A stretch of 59,034 nt of DNA, from positions 1-59,034 of the forward strand of contig CALGNY010000210.1 in the NCBI GenBank assembly GCA_937958375.1, in the 5' to 3' direction. The translations under genes and the position numbers were made by a program. This document shows, in pieces, positions 17,861-26,814 of this stretch (position 1 is its first letter; every line of letters begins with the position of its first letter). A model generated the notes under the pieces. The model did not search any database. It was given only the letters and a program-made list of their open reading frames with translations, and was not told where the DNA came from. This stretch comes from an uncultured Bacillaceae bacterium. Lineage in GTDB: Bacteria; Bacillota; Bacilli; Bacillales; Alkalibacillaceae.

Positions 17861-18847
17861 ATGCAAAGGGAAAAAGTATTGATTGTCGGTGCAGGCCCTT
17901 GTGGTTTATCAACGGCAATTGAGTTAAAGAACAGAGGAATTGATGCCTTAATCATTGAAAAAGGGAACGTTGCGGATGCGATTTATCATTATCCGACACA
18001 TCAAACGTTTTTCAGCTCGAGCGATCGGTTGGAAATTGGAGATATCCCTTTTGTGACTGAACGACAAAAGCCTGTTCGGAACGAGGCATTAACGTATTAT
18101 CGTACGGTGGCGGAGCGTACTGGTTTACGTATCCATAACTATGAGACAGTGAATTCAGTCAAAAAAAGTAATGATGTGTTCAGCATAGAAACCACGAATG
18201 ATCGCGGTTTAAATAAACAATATGAAGCAGATTACGTCATTCTTGCCACAGGGTATTATGGTCAGCCCAATTCATTAAATGTAAAAGGCGAACATTTACC
18301 TCATGTATTTCATTATTTCAAAGAAGCCCATCCATATTTTCAGAAAAAAGTTGTTGTGATCGGCGGAAAAAATTCAGCCGTTGATGCGACGATTGAATTA
18401 GAAAAAGCGGGTGCAGATGTGACGGTTTTATACCGAGGCTCTGATTATTCCCCGAGTGTAAAGCCATGGATTTTACCGTTGTTCGATTCATTGATGCGAA
18501 ATGAAAAAGCAACGATACATTTTAATTCAACTGTCAAAGAAATCACAAACACGCATGTGATTTTTGATAAAAATGAAGAAACGCATCAGGTTGAAGCCGA
18601 TTTTGTGTTTGCCATGATTGGTTATCAACCGGATCAGGGCTTGCTGAAAGACAGTGGGATCGAAGTCGACGAGCAAGCTGTTCCTCAATTTAACGAGGAT
18701 ACGATGGAAACGAACGTGAAGGGACTCTATGTATCAGGAGTGGTTGCTTCCGGGTATAATAACAACAAAATTTTTATCGAAAATGGACGATTTCATGGTG
18801 GTTTGATTGCTGAGCACATTTCTCAAAATGAATCGAGCGGTAGGTGA
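17861..18847 (+). CDS. ypdA: Bacillithiol disulfide reductase YpdA (Bdr)
   Basis: FAD/NADPH flavoprotein that reduces oxidised bacillithiol (BSSB) and supports bacilliredoxins. FAD motif VGAGPCGLS with Cys14, the residue conserved in YpdA; NADPH motif VVIGGKNSAVDA at about 167; a C-terminal flavin motif near YVSGVV. 328 residues. ATG 17861 follows AGGAGTG at about 7 bases; a TTG at 17837 lies before it. Next to gudB as in B. subtilis; asparaginase follows 6 bases later. bshA at 50 kb supplies the thiol pathway. Confidence 0.9.
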   Translation: MQREKVLIVGAGPCGLSTAIELKNRGIDALIIEKGNVADAIYHYPTHQTFFSSSDRLEIGDIPFVTERQKPVRNEALTYYRTVAERTGLRIHNYETVNSVKKSNDVFSIETTNDRGLNKQYEADYVILATGYYGQPNSLNVKGEHLPHVFHYFKEAHPYFQKKVVVIGGKNSAVDATIELEKAGADVTVLYRGSDYSPSVKPWILPLFDSLMRNEKATIHFNSTVKEITNTHVIFDKNEETHQVEADFVFAMIGYQPDQGLLKDSGIEVDEQAVPQFNEDTMETNVKGLYVSGVVASGYNNNKIFIENGRFHGGLIAEHISQNESSGR

Positions 18848-18853
18848 AGTTAA

Positions 18854-19810
18854 ATGAAAAAAGTTGTACTCATTACAACCGGTGGGACGATTGCCAGTAA
18901 ACCGAAAGAACCGAGCGGTAAGTTGGATTCCGGCGCAATGTCCGGCGAAGAATTGGCGGAACTCTGTGATTTACCGAAAGATATTGATATTGAGATTGAT
19001 TCAGCAATCCAGAAACCAAGTATCCATTTGACGAACGAAGATTGGATGATTTTAAAAGAACGGATCGACAGCCATTTTGAGAATCCTGACGTTGATGGCG
19101 TTGTCGTGACGCATGGAACGGATACGCTGGAAGAAACGGCTTATTTTTTTGATTTGACGGTTGAAGATGAACGGCCTGTCGTCGTAACAGGATCCCAACG
19201 ATCCATTGCCGATTTGGGTAGTGATGTATATATCAATTTACGTCATGCGATCTATTCAGCCAGTCACCCAGATCTGAAAAACTGCGGCACCGTGGTCGTC
19301 TTCAATGAACGGATCTTTGCTGCAAGATATGTAAAAAAAGAACATGCCAGCAATATTCAAGGCTTTAATGCATTTGGTTTCGGCTATTTAGGGATTATTG
19401 ATAATGATGAGGTCGTTCTCTTCCAAAAGCCGGTTCTTCGGGATGTATTCGAAATCAAAGAAGAGTTACCGCGTGTAGATATCGTCAAATGCCATACGGA
19501 TAGTGATGGTGTCGTCATTGATGCACTCAGAGAGGCAGGAAGTGCTGGAATTATTATCGAAGGGGTCGGGCGTGGACAAGTGGCTCCGAATATGGTGCCA
19601 GCCATAAAACGGTGTATCGAGAGTGGTATTCCCGTTGTGATCACCACGTCTTCTGAAGAGGGAGCGGTTTATCCGACCTACGATTACCCAGGAAGTGCCT
19701 ATGATCTTCATAATGAACAAGTGATCTTAGGAAAAGATTATGACAGCAAAAAAGCGCGTGTTCGTTTGGCCGTCCAGCTAGCATCCAAGCAAGATAACCT
19801 TTTATTCTAA
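18854..19810 (+). CDS. ansA: L-asparaginase
   Basis: Hydrolyses L-asparagine to aspartate and ammonia. Both family signatures are present: N-terminal LITTGGTIAS with the nucleophilic Thr, and THGTDTLEETA with the second Thr/Asp pair. 318 residues with the usual C-terminal domain (GIPVVITTSSEEGAVY). No signal peptide, so a cytoplasmic type I-like enzyme. Six bases after ypdA, probably cotranscribed, and followed by a terminator. Confidence 0.9.
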   Translation: MKKVVLITTGGTIASKPKEPSGKLDSGAMSGEELAELCDLPKDIDIEIDSAIQKPSIHLTNEDWMILKERIDSHFENPDVDGVVVTHGTDTLEETAYFFDLTVEDERPVVVTGSQRSIADLGSDVYINLRHAIYSASHPDLKNCGTVVVFNERIFAARYVKKEHASNIQGFNAFGFGYLGIIDNDEVVLFQKPVLRDVFEIKEELPRVDIVKCHTDSDGVVIDALREAGSAGIIIEGVGRGQVAPNMVPAIKRCIESGIPVVITTSSEEGAVYPTYDYPGSAYDLHNEQVILGKDYDSKKARVRLAVQLASKQDNLLF

Positions 19811-19838
19811 GAGACAGAAATGGAATACAATCGTAATC

Positions 19839-19885
19839 AGACTGAAAGACAGATGATGAACAATCTGTTTTTCAGTCTTTTTTTG
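19839..19885 (+). terminator. Terminator after ansA
   Basis: Stem AGACTGAAAGACAGA / TCTGTTTTTCAGTCT (19839-19853 with 19864-19878) followed by a T run. Confidence 0.85.
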
Positions 19886-19963
19886 ATGTTGAAATCGAAT
19901 ATTTTTCATGACGGAGGCGAAAGATATGAAAAGTTAATAGGAAATTGAGGAGGGTAACCAAGC

Positions 19964-20758
19964 ATGAAATCAAAGAAACTCCGTTTATTTCTAGTATCTT
20001 TCGCATTCGTCATCGGGCTCTCATGGAACTTGTCAACCGAAACAACAGAAGCTTTCAGCGAACAAGTCATCCAGCAGGGAGCTGTCGGCGATGATGTCAT
20101 TGAGTTACAGGCAAGACTTCAATATATTGGTTTTTACAATGGAAAAATTGACGGTGTCTTTGGTTGGCGAACGTATTGGGCTGTCAGAAATTTTCAGTAT
20201 GAATTTGGATTGGAAGTCGATGGTTTTGTAGGTGAGACGACCAAGCAGGCGCTTGAACGATCGACAGAATATGACCAACAATATGTCAATCAACAAATCA
20301 ATGAGGGGCAAGACTTCACACATTATGGCGGTCAGGACCGGGATCAAGAAGGACAAGAAACCCAAGCACCATCACCGACAGCAGTCAATGTACCCAATGG
20401 ATTCTCTCAAAATGATATTCAACTGATGGCTCAAGCTGTTCATGGTGAGGCAAGAGGCGAGCCTTATGAAGGAAAAGTCGCTGTTGCGGCTGTCATTTTG
20501 AACCGGATTGAAAGCTCAACGTTTCCGGACACCATTTCTGGTGTTATTTATGAGCCGCTAGCATTTACAGCGGTAGCTGATGGACAGATTAATATGCAGC
20601 CGGATGAATCCTCAAGAGAGGCCGTTATGGATGCCATCAATGGTTGGGATCCTTCAGCCGGAGCAACATATTATTTTAACCCGGATACCGCGACATCGGA
20701 TTGGATTTGGAGCAGACCACAGATCAAAAAGATAGGAAAACATATCTTTTGTTACTAA
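19964..20758 (+). CDS. sleB: Spore cortex-lytic enzyme SleB
   Basis: Germination-specific lytic transglycosylase that cuts muramic-delta-lactam cortex. Signal peptide 1-30 (KLRLFLVSFAFVIGL), N-terminal peptidoglycan-binding domain (about 35-100, GDDVIELQARLQYIGFY), a Gln-rich linker, then the SleB/Hydrolase_2 catalytic domain from about 145 (LMAQAVHGEARGEPYEGKVA, with the catalytic Glu) to the end. 264 residues, shorter than B. subtilis SleB through the linker. GAGGAGGG lies 9 bases upstream. I looked for a sigma-G promoter and found no convincing one. Confidence 0.95.
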   Translation: MKSKKLRLFLVSFAFVIGLSWNLSTETTEAFSEQVIQQGAVGDDVIELQARLQYIGFYNGKIDGVFGWRTYWAVRNFQYEFGLEVDGFVGETTKQALERSTEYDQQYVNQQINEGQDFTHYGGQDRDQEGQETQAPSPTAVNVPNGFSQNDIQLMAQAVHGEARGEPYEGKVAVAAVILNRIESSTFPDTISGVIYEPLAFTAVADGQINMQPDESSREAVMDAINGWDPSAGATYYFNPDTATSDWIWSRPQIKKIGKHIFCY

Positions 20759-20772
20759 AGGAGGGTTAACTA

Positions 20773-22107
20773 GTGATCAGATGGATTTCAATTGCGGTAT
20801 TGAGTATCGCATTAATTGGAACGGTGGTTTGGGGTTACCAAGAACATCAAGATAAAAATGCCGTGCTTGTGCATGCTGAAAACAGCTATCAACGAGCATT
20901 TCATGACTTAACGTACCGGATTGATTTGTTGCATGATAAGATCAGTACTGTCATGGCAACCAATACACCCGAACGATTATCTCCTCAAATGGCTGATATA
21001 TGGAAATTGACATCGGAAGCACACGCGGATGTCGGTCAATTACCCTTATCACTATTGCCGTTTAATAAAACGCAAGAATTTTTGACGAACATCGGTGAGT
21101 ATTCGTACCGGGTCGCGATCCGGGAATTGGAGGACGAACCGCTCAGTGAGGATGAGCTGAATTATTTGGCTGAATTATATGAACAAGCGAATGAAGTCAG
21201 AAGAGATTTGCGCGGTGTCCAGCATACGGTACTGAATGAAGGACTACGGTGGATGGATGTTGAAGTGGCTCTGGCGACAAATGAACCAGGCGATAATACG
21301 ATTATTGATGGTTTCCAAACCGTTGAAACGAACGCAGAAAGCTATATCGAAGCAGGTGACCAATTTGGTGTCACTGCATCTACGGAAGATGAAAAAGAAT
21401 TGCAATTAGATGGACAGGAAATTACTGAGGATCAAGCAGCACAAATGATTCGTGATCGATTCAATTTTGATGAATCGGTGAATATTCAAGTTTCTGAATC
21501 ACTAGACGGTTCACAGCTTCAAACCTACAACATATCATTTGAAAACGGCGATACACGAGGATTTGCAGAAATGAGTAAGAAAGGTGGTCATGTCATTACT
21601 TTTATGATGAACCGAGACCTCCAAGATGCTGAAATCAGCCTCCATGACGGGATGAACCGTGCAGCGGAGCGGTTAGAGGAATTAGGATATGAAGATATGG
21701 AACCGATGGAGACGACTCAATATGAAAGGGTCGGCGTCTATTCATTCGTCCGAACAGAAGATGATGTCTATTACCGTCCAGACCGAATTCAGGTGAAAGT
21801 TGCGTTGGATAACGGTGAAATAACGGCCTTATCGGCAAGAGACTATCTCGTCAACCAATTTTCTAGAGATGATGTCGATTTTGAACGAAACTTAAGTGAG
21901 GAAGAAGCACTCGATTTGGTCAACCCGGCACTAGAAGTCGAAGAAACGAGAATGGCTGTCATCAAAAACGATTTGGATGAAGAAGTGTTGACGTATGAGT
22001 TTCTCGGAAGGGCAAATGATTCGACCTACCGGGTTCATATCAATGCGGATGATGGCTTTGAAGAAAGTATTGTTCGACTGAAACAGAGTGAAGAAATTTT
22101 TCAATAA
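20773..22107 (+). CDS. ypeB: Germination protein YpeB
   Basis: Spore membrane protein needed to localise and stabilise SleB. N-terminal signal anchor (about 4-21, ISIAVLSIALIGTVVWG), a helical region and three PepSY-type repeats in the C-terminal half (about 215-440). 444 residues, close to B. subtilis YpeB. GTG start after AAAGGAGGG, 14 bases behind sleB, so the two form the usual sleB-ypeB operon. Confidence 0.94.
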   Translation: MIRWISIAVLSIALIGTVVWGYQEHQDKNAVLVHAENSYQRAFHDLTYRIDLLHDKISTVMATNTPERLSPQMADIWKLTSEAHADVGQLPLSLLPFNKTQEFLTNIGEYSYRVAIRELEDEPLSEDELNYLAELYEQANEVRRDLRGVQHTVLNEGLRWMDVEVALATNEPGDNTIIDGFQTVETNAESYIEAGDQFGVTASTEDEKELQLDGQEITEDQAAQMIRDRFNFDESVNIQVSESLDGSQLQTYNISFENGDTRGFAEMSKKGGHVITFMMNRDLQDAEISLHDGMNRAAERLEELGYEDMEPMETTQYERVGVYSFVRTEDDVYYRPDRIQVKVALDNGEITALSARDYLVNQFSRDDVDFERNLSEEEALDLVNPALEVEETRMAVIKNDLDEEVLTYEFLGRANDSTYRVHINADDGFEESIVRLKQSEEIFQ

Positions 22108-22119
22108 GATCAAGGTTCT

Positions 22120-22158
22120 AAAAGGGAAAGACAAAATGTGTCTTTTCCTTTTTCATTT
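22120..22158 (+). terminator. Terminator after ypeB
   Basis: Stem AAAAGGGAAAGACA / TGTCTTTTCCTTTT (22120-22133 with 22139-22152) and a T-rich tail ending in eight T. Confidence 0.85.
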
Positions 22159-22204
22159 TTTTTGCAATAATGATAGTATCTCAAGATGAAGGGGAATGAC
22201 AACC

Positions 22205-22891
22205 ATGTTTACAGTCGGTATGCGAATCACACTCGAAATGGAACAGCATGGTGAGCGAGAACAATATACAAGTAAGCTAATGGAGTATAACAAAAAATAT
22301 CTATTCATCACGTACCCGACACATTCAAGAAAAAGCACAACCGCTTTTGTGCCGGACGGCGAAAAAGTTTTCGTTTCGATCGTTGCTGATAATAATATTG
22401 TCTATGAGTTTACGACAGAAGTTTTGGGCAGAAAACGAATCAAAAAAGTCCCTGTGCTCTATTTACGCATGCCGCACACTTCAGAGATCAGAAAAATTCA
22501 ACGTAGACAGTATGTACGTGTTGACAGCAAATTGGATGTTGCAGTCTATCCAGCAGCTGAACATAAAGAGCCATTGATTACGAGGTCTGTTGATATTAGT
22601 GGGGGCGGTCTGGCAGTAGTCGCCAAGAACGAGGATGGATTTGAACCCGGTGAACCCGTTCAATTGACTATTGTGCTACCATTCAAATCGGATCACTATG
22701 AATATGTCGATTGTCCGGGAGAAATCATACGCTATTTTACGGACAAACATCATCCCGATCCTCGAATATCCATTAAATTTACAGACATCAAGGACGAAGA
22801 CCGCGAAAAAATCATTAAATTTATTTTTGAAAAACAACTAGAAGAAAGACGGAAGCTGGCTTATTCCCAGCACAGGAGGAAACGTTTATGA
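22205..22891 (+). CDS. ypfA: YcgR-type PilZ-domain c-di-GMP receptor YpfA
   Basis: Cytoplasmic c-di-GMP receptor that brakes flagellar motility. The N-terminal YcgR-like domain (about 1-95) is followed by PilZ, with the c-di-GMP motifs RRQYVRV (about 100) and DISGGGL (about 134); both arginines and the Asp/Ser are intact. 228 residues. I prefer ATG 22205, ten bases after AAGGGGA; the ATG at 22196 touches the ribosome site. Overlaps the cmk start by 4 bases, as in B. subtilis order ypeB-ypfA-ypfB-cmk minus the tiny ypfB. Confidence 0.85.
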   Translation: MFTVGMRITLEMEQHGEREQYTSKLMEYNKKYLFITYPTHSRKSTTAFVPDGEKVFVSIVADNNIVYEFTTEVLGRKRIKKVPVLYLRMPHTSEIRKIQRRQYVRVDSKLDVAVYPAAEHKEPLITRSVDISGGGLAVVAKNEDGFEPGEPVQLTIVLPFKSDHYEYVDCPGEIIRYFTDKHHPDPRISIKFTDIKDEDREKIIKFIFEKQLEERRKLAYSQHRRKRL

Positions 22892-23559
22892 AAATTGCCA
22901 TTGATGGACCTGCAGCTGCAGGGAAAAGTACAGTAGCTAAAATGCTGGCCAAAGAGTTAGGTTATTTATATATTGATACGGGAGCGATGTATCGTGCACT
23001 TACGCTCGTTGCCTTGAAAGCGTCTGTCAACTTAGAGCAAGAGCATGAACTCGTTAAACTGGCCAACGAAACGACGATCACTTTTCGTCCCAGAAATGAA
23101 GAGACCCAAGAGGTATATGTCAATGACGCGAACGTATCAGAAGAAATACGGGATAAAGAAGTGACCAATCATGTTTCAATTGTTGCCAAGCATCGTCTAA
23201 TCCGTGAAAAGATGGTCGCCATGCAGCAACAATTAGCCCAAAAAGGGAATGTCGTCATGGACGGTAGGGACATTGGCACGCATGTCCTTCCGAATGCGGA
23301 AGTGAAAATATTCCTGATCGCCTCTGTTGAAGAAAGGGCTAACCGAAGACATCAAGAGAATATTGAACGCGGTTTTGAATCGGATTTAGAAACATTGAAA
23401 GAAGAAATCCGCAAACGTGACCAACTAGATTCTGAGCGTGAAGTGGCTCCATTGGTGAAGGCCGAAGATGCAATTGAAGTAGATACGACGTCCATGAACA
23501 TCGAAGAAGTCAAAGATGAAATTCTCCGCATAGTGAAGAATCAAGAAAAGAGGAAATAA
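22888..23559 (+). CDS. cmk: Cytidylate kinase
   Basis: Phosphorylates CMP and dCMP with ATP. P-loop GPAAAGKS (7-14), CMP-binding DTGAMYRA (31-38), MDGRDIG and the lid arginines RANRRHQEN are present. 223 residues, one off B. subtilis. ATGA overlap with ypfA; ribosome site CAGGAGG. Confidence 0.96.
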   Translation: MKIAIDGPAAAGKSTVAKMLAKELGYLYIDTGAMYRALTLVALKASVNLEQEHELVKLANETTITFRPRNEETQEVYVNDANVSEEIRDKEVTNHVSIVAKHRLIREKMVAMQQQLAQKGNVVMDGRDIGTHVLPNAEVKIFLIASVEERANRRHQENIERGFESDLETLKEEIRKRDQLDSEREVAPLVKAEDAIEVDTTSMNIEEVKDEILRIVKNQEKRK

Positions 23560-23563
23560 ATCC

Positions 23564-24145
23564 ATGTTATATCCATTAGGAAAGTTTATCGTATCCGTTT
23601 TATTTAAATTTCTTTTTCGAATCCAAGTCATTGGAAAAGAGAATATCCCTAAATCGGGGCCAGTCATTATTTGTTCCAACCACATATCAAATTACGACCC
23701 ACCAACCGTGGGAATTACATCACCTCGGCCAATCCACTTTATGGCCAAAGAAGAGCTTTTTGAAAAGAAAGGCTTAGGATTCATCTTGAGAAATGTCAGA
23801 GCCTTTCCGGTCAAACGTGGAATGCGTGACCGAAATGCCTTGCGGACAGGCCTGAAGATCCTGGAAGAAGGAAATGTCATTGGCCTTTTCCCTGAGGGGA
23901 CGAGGAGCAAAGATGGCGTATTGAAAAAAGGCTTGGCAGGCGCTGGATTCTTTGCGATGCGTTCGAAAGCAAAGGTGATTCCTTGTGCGATCATCGGTAA
24001 CTATGAAAAGAAAAAACCTTTGACCGTGGTTTATGGTGAACCAATCGAATTTGAAACCTTAAAAGAAGGAAAACCTTCCGCACAAGATGTAACCGATGAA
24101 ATTATGGAAAATATAAAGCGATTATTAGATGAATACAGAAAATGA
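23564..24145 (+). CDS. plsC: 1-acyl-sn-glycerol-3-phosphate acyltransferase
   Basis: Membrane-associated acyltransferase making phosphatidate from lysophosphatidate. Catalytic HX4D motif with His40 and Asp45 (NHISNYD), and the phosphate-binding FPEGTRS (109-115). 193 residues, one N-terminal hydrophobic stretch. Four bases after cmk and upstream of the S1 gene, the B. subtilis order. Confidence 0.93.
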   Translation: MLYPLGKFIVSVLFKFLFRIQVIGKENIPKSGPVIICSNHISNYDPPTVGITSPRPIHFMAKEELFEKKGLGFILRNVRAFPVKRGMRDRNALRTGLKILEEGNVIGLFPEGTRSKDGVLKKGLAGAGFFAMRSKAKVIPCAIIGNYEKKKPLTVVYGEPIEFETLKEGKPSAQDVTDEIMENIKRLLDEYRK

Positions 24146-24207
24146 TGTTATGATTTATTTAGTCCAACTAAATGATGAAAGAGTCTGGGAGTGAAGGAGG
24201 CGTTATC

Positions 24208-25338
24208 ATGGCAGAAGGTCATGAAAACAATGAAGAAGTTTTGAATGTCGGAGATGAATTGAAAGTAACTGTATTGAAATTAGAAGAGAAGCAAGTCATT
24301 GTAGATACAGGAACTAAATTTGATGGTGTCATTCCAATTTCCGAACTTTCTCATTTGCATGTTGACCACACAAATGAAGTCCTTTCTGAAGGCGATGAAA
24401 TCGATGTCGTGGTCAAAAAAGTGGAAGAAGATACAATTATTTTATCGAAAAAAATGAAAGATCGCGAAGTAGCTTACCGAGAGCTCAGTGAGCGTTTCGA
24501 AAATGATGAAGTTTTCGAAGTGGAAATCATTGAAGCCGTTAAGGGTGGGCTTGTTGTGAATGCTGGTTTGAGTGCCTTTATGCCTGCATCACATATTGAA
24601 ACACACTACGTAGAAGATTTGAATGAATACAAAGGAAAAACACTTCCTGTTAAAATCATTGAAATGAATGAAGAAAAGAACCGAATCATCGTTTCACACC
24701 GTGCTGTGAAAGAAGAAGAGCAGGAAGCACAAAAACAAGAACTTCTCCAAAAAATCGAGGTGGGGAACACGGTCGAGGGAACCGTCCAGCGACTTGCCCC
24801 ATTTGGTGTGTTCGTTGATCTAGGCGGAATCGATGGGCTGATCCACATCTCTCAATTGTCTCATCAGCATGTTGACAAGCCTGAAGATGTCGTCAGTGAG
24901 GGCGAGCAATTGAAAGTCAAAGTCATTTCAGTCGATCGGGATACCGAACGGATTGGTCTGTCCCTAAAAGAAACGCTGCCTGGGCCATGGGATGATGTTG
25001 AAAATCAAATCGAAGTGGGCAGTGTTGTTGAAGGAACCGTAGTCCGTATGATACATTTCGGTGCTTTTGTCGAAGTGCTACCAGGCGTAGAAGGTCTTGT
25101 CCATATTTCGCAAATTTCGAAAGAACATATCGGCAGACCAGAAGAAGTGCTGGAAGAAGGACAAAAGGTGAAAGCAAAAGTACTTGAAGTCAACGGAGAA
25201 AAGAAACGAATCTCTCTAAGTATTCGTGAAGTGGAAGAAGACAACGACCGCAATGAATACAAAAAGTATCAAAGTGACCAAGATGACCACACGTTCCAGC
25301 TCGGTGACATCATTGGTGACAAACTGAAAAAAATGTGA
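24208..25338 (+). CDS. rpsA: 30S ribosomal protein S1 homologue (YpfD)
   Basis: RNA-binding protein with four S1 domains at about 13-85, 100-170, 188-256 and 273-342 (for example VEGTVQRLAPFGVFVDLGG and VVEGTVVRMIHFGAFVEV). 376 residues, the short Gram-positive form; in B. subtilis it is not essential and its ribosomal role is debated. Start ATG 24208 is 7 bases after GAAGGAGG; in-frame codons from 24172 lie before that site. Followed by a strong terminator. Confidence 0.93.
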   Translation: MAEGHENNEEVLNVGDELKVTVLKLEEKQVIVDTGTKFDGVIPISELSHLHVDHTNEVLSEGDEIDVVVKKVEEDTIILSKKMKDREVAYRELSERFENDEVFEVEIIEAVKGGLVVNAGLSAFMPASHIETHYVEDLNEYKGKTLPVKIIEMNEEKNRIIVSHRAVKEEEQEAQKQELLQKIEVGNTVEGTVQRLAPFGVFVDLGGIDGLIHISQLSHQHVDKPEDVVSEGEQLKVKVISVDRDTERIGLSLKETLPGPWDDVENQIEVGSVVEGTVVRMIHFGAFVEVLPGVEGLVHISQISKEHIGRPEEVLEEGQKVKAKVLEVNGEKKRISLSIREVEEDNDRNEYKKYQSDQDDHTFQLGDIIGDKLKKM

Positions 25339-25403
25339 GATTAATCGGTTCAAATTAGCCATCTACAAAAGGAATGCTAGATGGACTTTAAGCCAATACT
25401 TTT

Positions 25404-25436
25404 GATAAAAGTGGCATCACGCCACTTTTTTTATCG
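25404..25436 (+). terminator. Terminator after rpsA
   Basis: Stem AAAAGTGGC / GCCACTTTT (25407-25415 with 25421-25429) extended by GATA/TATC, then T run. A weaker 7-bp hairpin CCATCTA / TAGATGG precedes it at 25359-25384. Confidence 0.88.
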
Positions 25437-25490
25437 TAAAGTTTCATACCATCATACTTCAGTGGCATGTAAATAAAGGAATGAGTGCAG

Positions 25491-26801
25491 ATGAGAAAAT
25501 CGACAGTCGCGATTGTCGGAAGACCGAATGTCGGAAAGTCAACGATTTTTAACCGTTTGGTCGGAGAGCGGATCTCGATTGTGGAGGACACACCAGGTGT
25601 CACCCGTGATCGGATTTATGCGAAAGCCGAATGGTTGAACACCGAATTTAATCTGATTGACACCGGTGGGATTGACCTAAGTGATGAGCCACTTTTGGTT
25701 CAAGTGAGGGAGCAAGCAGAAGTTGCCATTCGTGAATCAGACGTGATCATATTTCTCGTAAACGGACGAGAAGGAATCACGAGTGCGGATGAAGAGGTCG
25801 CCAAAATTTTGTTTCGCTCGAACAAGCCTGTCGTACTGGCTGTCAATAAAGTGGATAGTTATGAAATGCAGCAAGAAATTTATGAGTTCTATTCACTCGG
25901 CTTTGGCCAACCCTATCCCATTTCAGGTACGCATGGACTTGGGCTTGGGGACTTGCTTGATGAAGTCGTCAAACATTTTCCGGACCGTAGTGGTGAAATC
26001 GAAGAAGAAGATCGAATTTACTTTTCATTAATTGGCCGGCCGAATGTCGGAAAATCTTCTCTTGTGAACGCGCTATTAGGTGAAGAGCGGGTCATCGTCA
26101 GTGATATTGAAGGAACGACAAAGGATGCGGTGGACACCTCTTTTACAAGAGAGGGACAAGATTTCACCATTATTGATACAGCCGGAATGCGAAAACGCGG
26201 AAAAGTTTATGAAGCAACAGAAAAATATAGTGTGCTACGTGCGATGAGAGCGATTGAACGTTCGGATGTCGTCCTCGTTTTGATTGATGCCGAAACTGGA
26301 ATCCGTGAACAAGACAAAAGAATAGCAGGTTATGCACATGAAGCTGGGCGGGCGATTGTGATCGTCGTCAATAAATGGGATACCGTCGAACGAAGTCAAG
26401 AAGCTATGAGTGATTTTGAGAAGGAAGTTCGGCAGCATTTTCAGTTTTTGAGCTATGCGCCCATTGTGTTTTTATCGGCTAAAACGAAAAAGAGATTGCA
26501 CACATTGCTGCCTGCTGTCACTTTGGCTGGGGAAAACCATGCCAAGCGTGTGAAAACCAATGTATTGAATGAAGTGATTGAGGATTCGTTAGCGGTCAAC
26601 CCGACGCCATCGGTTAAAGGCCAAAAGTTGAAAATTCTCTATGCAACACAAGTCGCCACGAAACCACCGACCTTTGTTGTCTTCGTGAACGACCCACAGT
26701 TGATGCACTTTACGTATGAACGATTTCTTGAAAACCGAATTCGTGATGCGTTCGGCTTTCAAGGGACACCGGTAAAAATATATGCAAGAAGAAGAAGTTA
26801 A
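25491..26801 (+). CDS. der: Ribosome-assembly GTPase Der (EngA)
   Basis: Tandem-GTPase needed for 50S subunit maturation. Two G domains, each with GRPNVGKS (10-17 and about 182-189), DTGG / DTAGM G3 and NKVD / NKWD G4, followed by the KH-like C-terminal domain. 436 residues, the B. subtilis length when started at ATG 25491; AAGGA lies 10 bases upstream. A GTG at 25485 is possible. Confidence 0.96.
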   Translation: MRKSTVAIVGRPNVGKSTIFNRLVGERISIVEDTPGVTRDRIYAKAEWLNTEFNLIDTGGIDLSDEPLLVQVREQAEVAIRESDVIIFLVNGREGITSADEEVAKILFRSNKPVVLAVNKVDSYEMQQEIYEFYSLGFGQPYPISGTHGLGLGDLLDEVVKHFPDRSGEIEEEDRIYFSLIGRPNVGKSSLVNALLGEERVIVSDIEGTTKDAVDTSFTREGQDFTIIDTAGMRKRGKVYEATEKYSVLRAMRAIERSDVVLVLIDAETGIREQDKRIAGYAHEAGRAIVIVVNKWDTVERSQEAMSDFEKEVRQHFQFLSYAPIVFLSAKTKKRLHTLLPAVTLAGENHAKRVKTNVLNEVIEDSLAVNPTPSVKGQKLKILYATQVATKPPTFVVFVNDPQLMHFTYERFLENRIRDAFGFQGTPVKIYARRRS

Positions 26802-26814
26802 TCGGGGTGGAACA

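Noticed and set aside
19912..19940. Three-codon leader peptide (Met-Lys-Ser) before sleB
   Set aside because: GGAGG precedes ATGAAAAGTTAA, but such short frames are common by chance and no attenuator structure follows.
19880..19963. Sigma-G promoter for sleB
   Set aside because: GAATA at 19897 lacks a CATnnTA-type -10 at the right distance.
25359..25384. Hairpin CCATCTA / TAGATGG as a separate terminator
   Set aside because: Short stem, 12-base loop and no T run; the real terminator is 20 bases further on.
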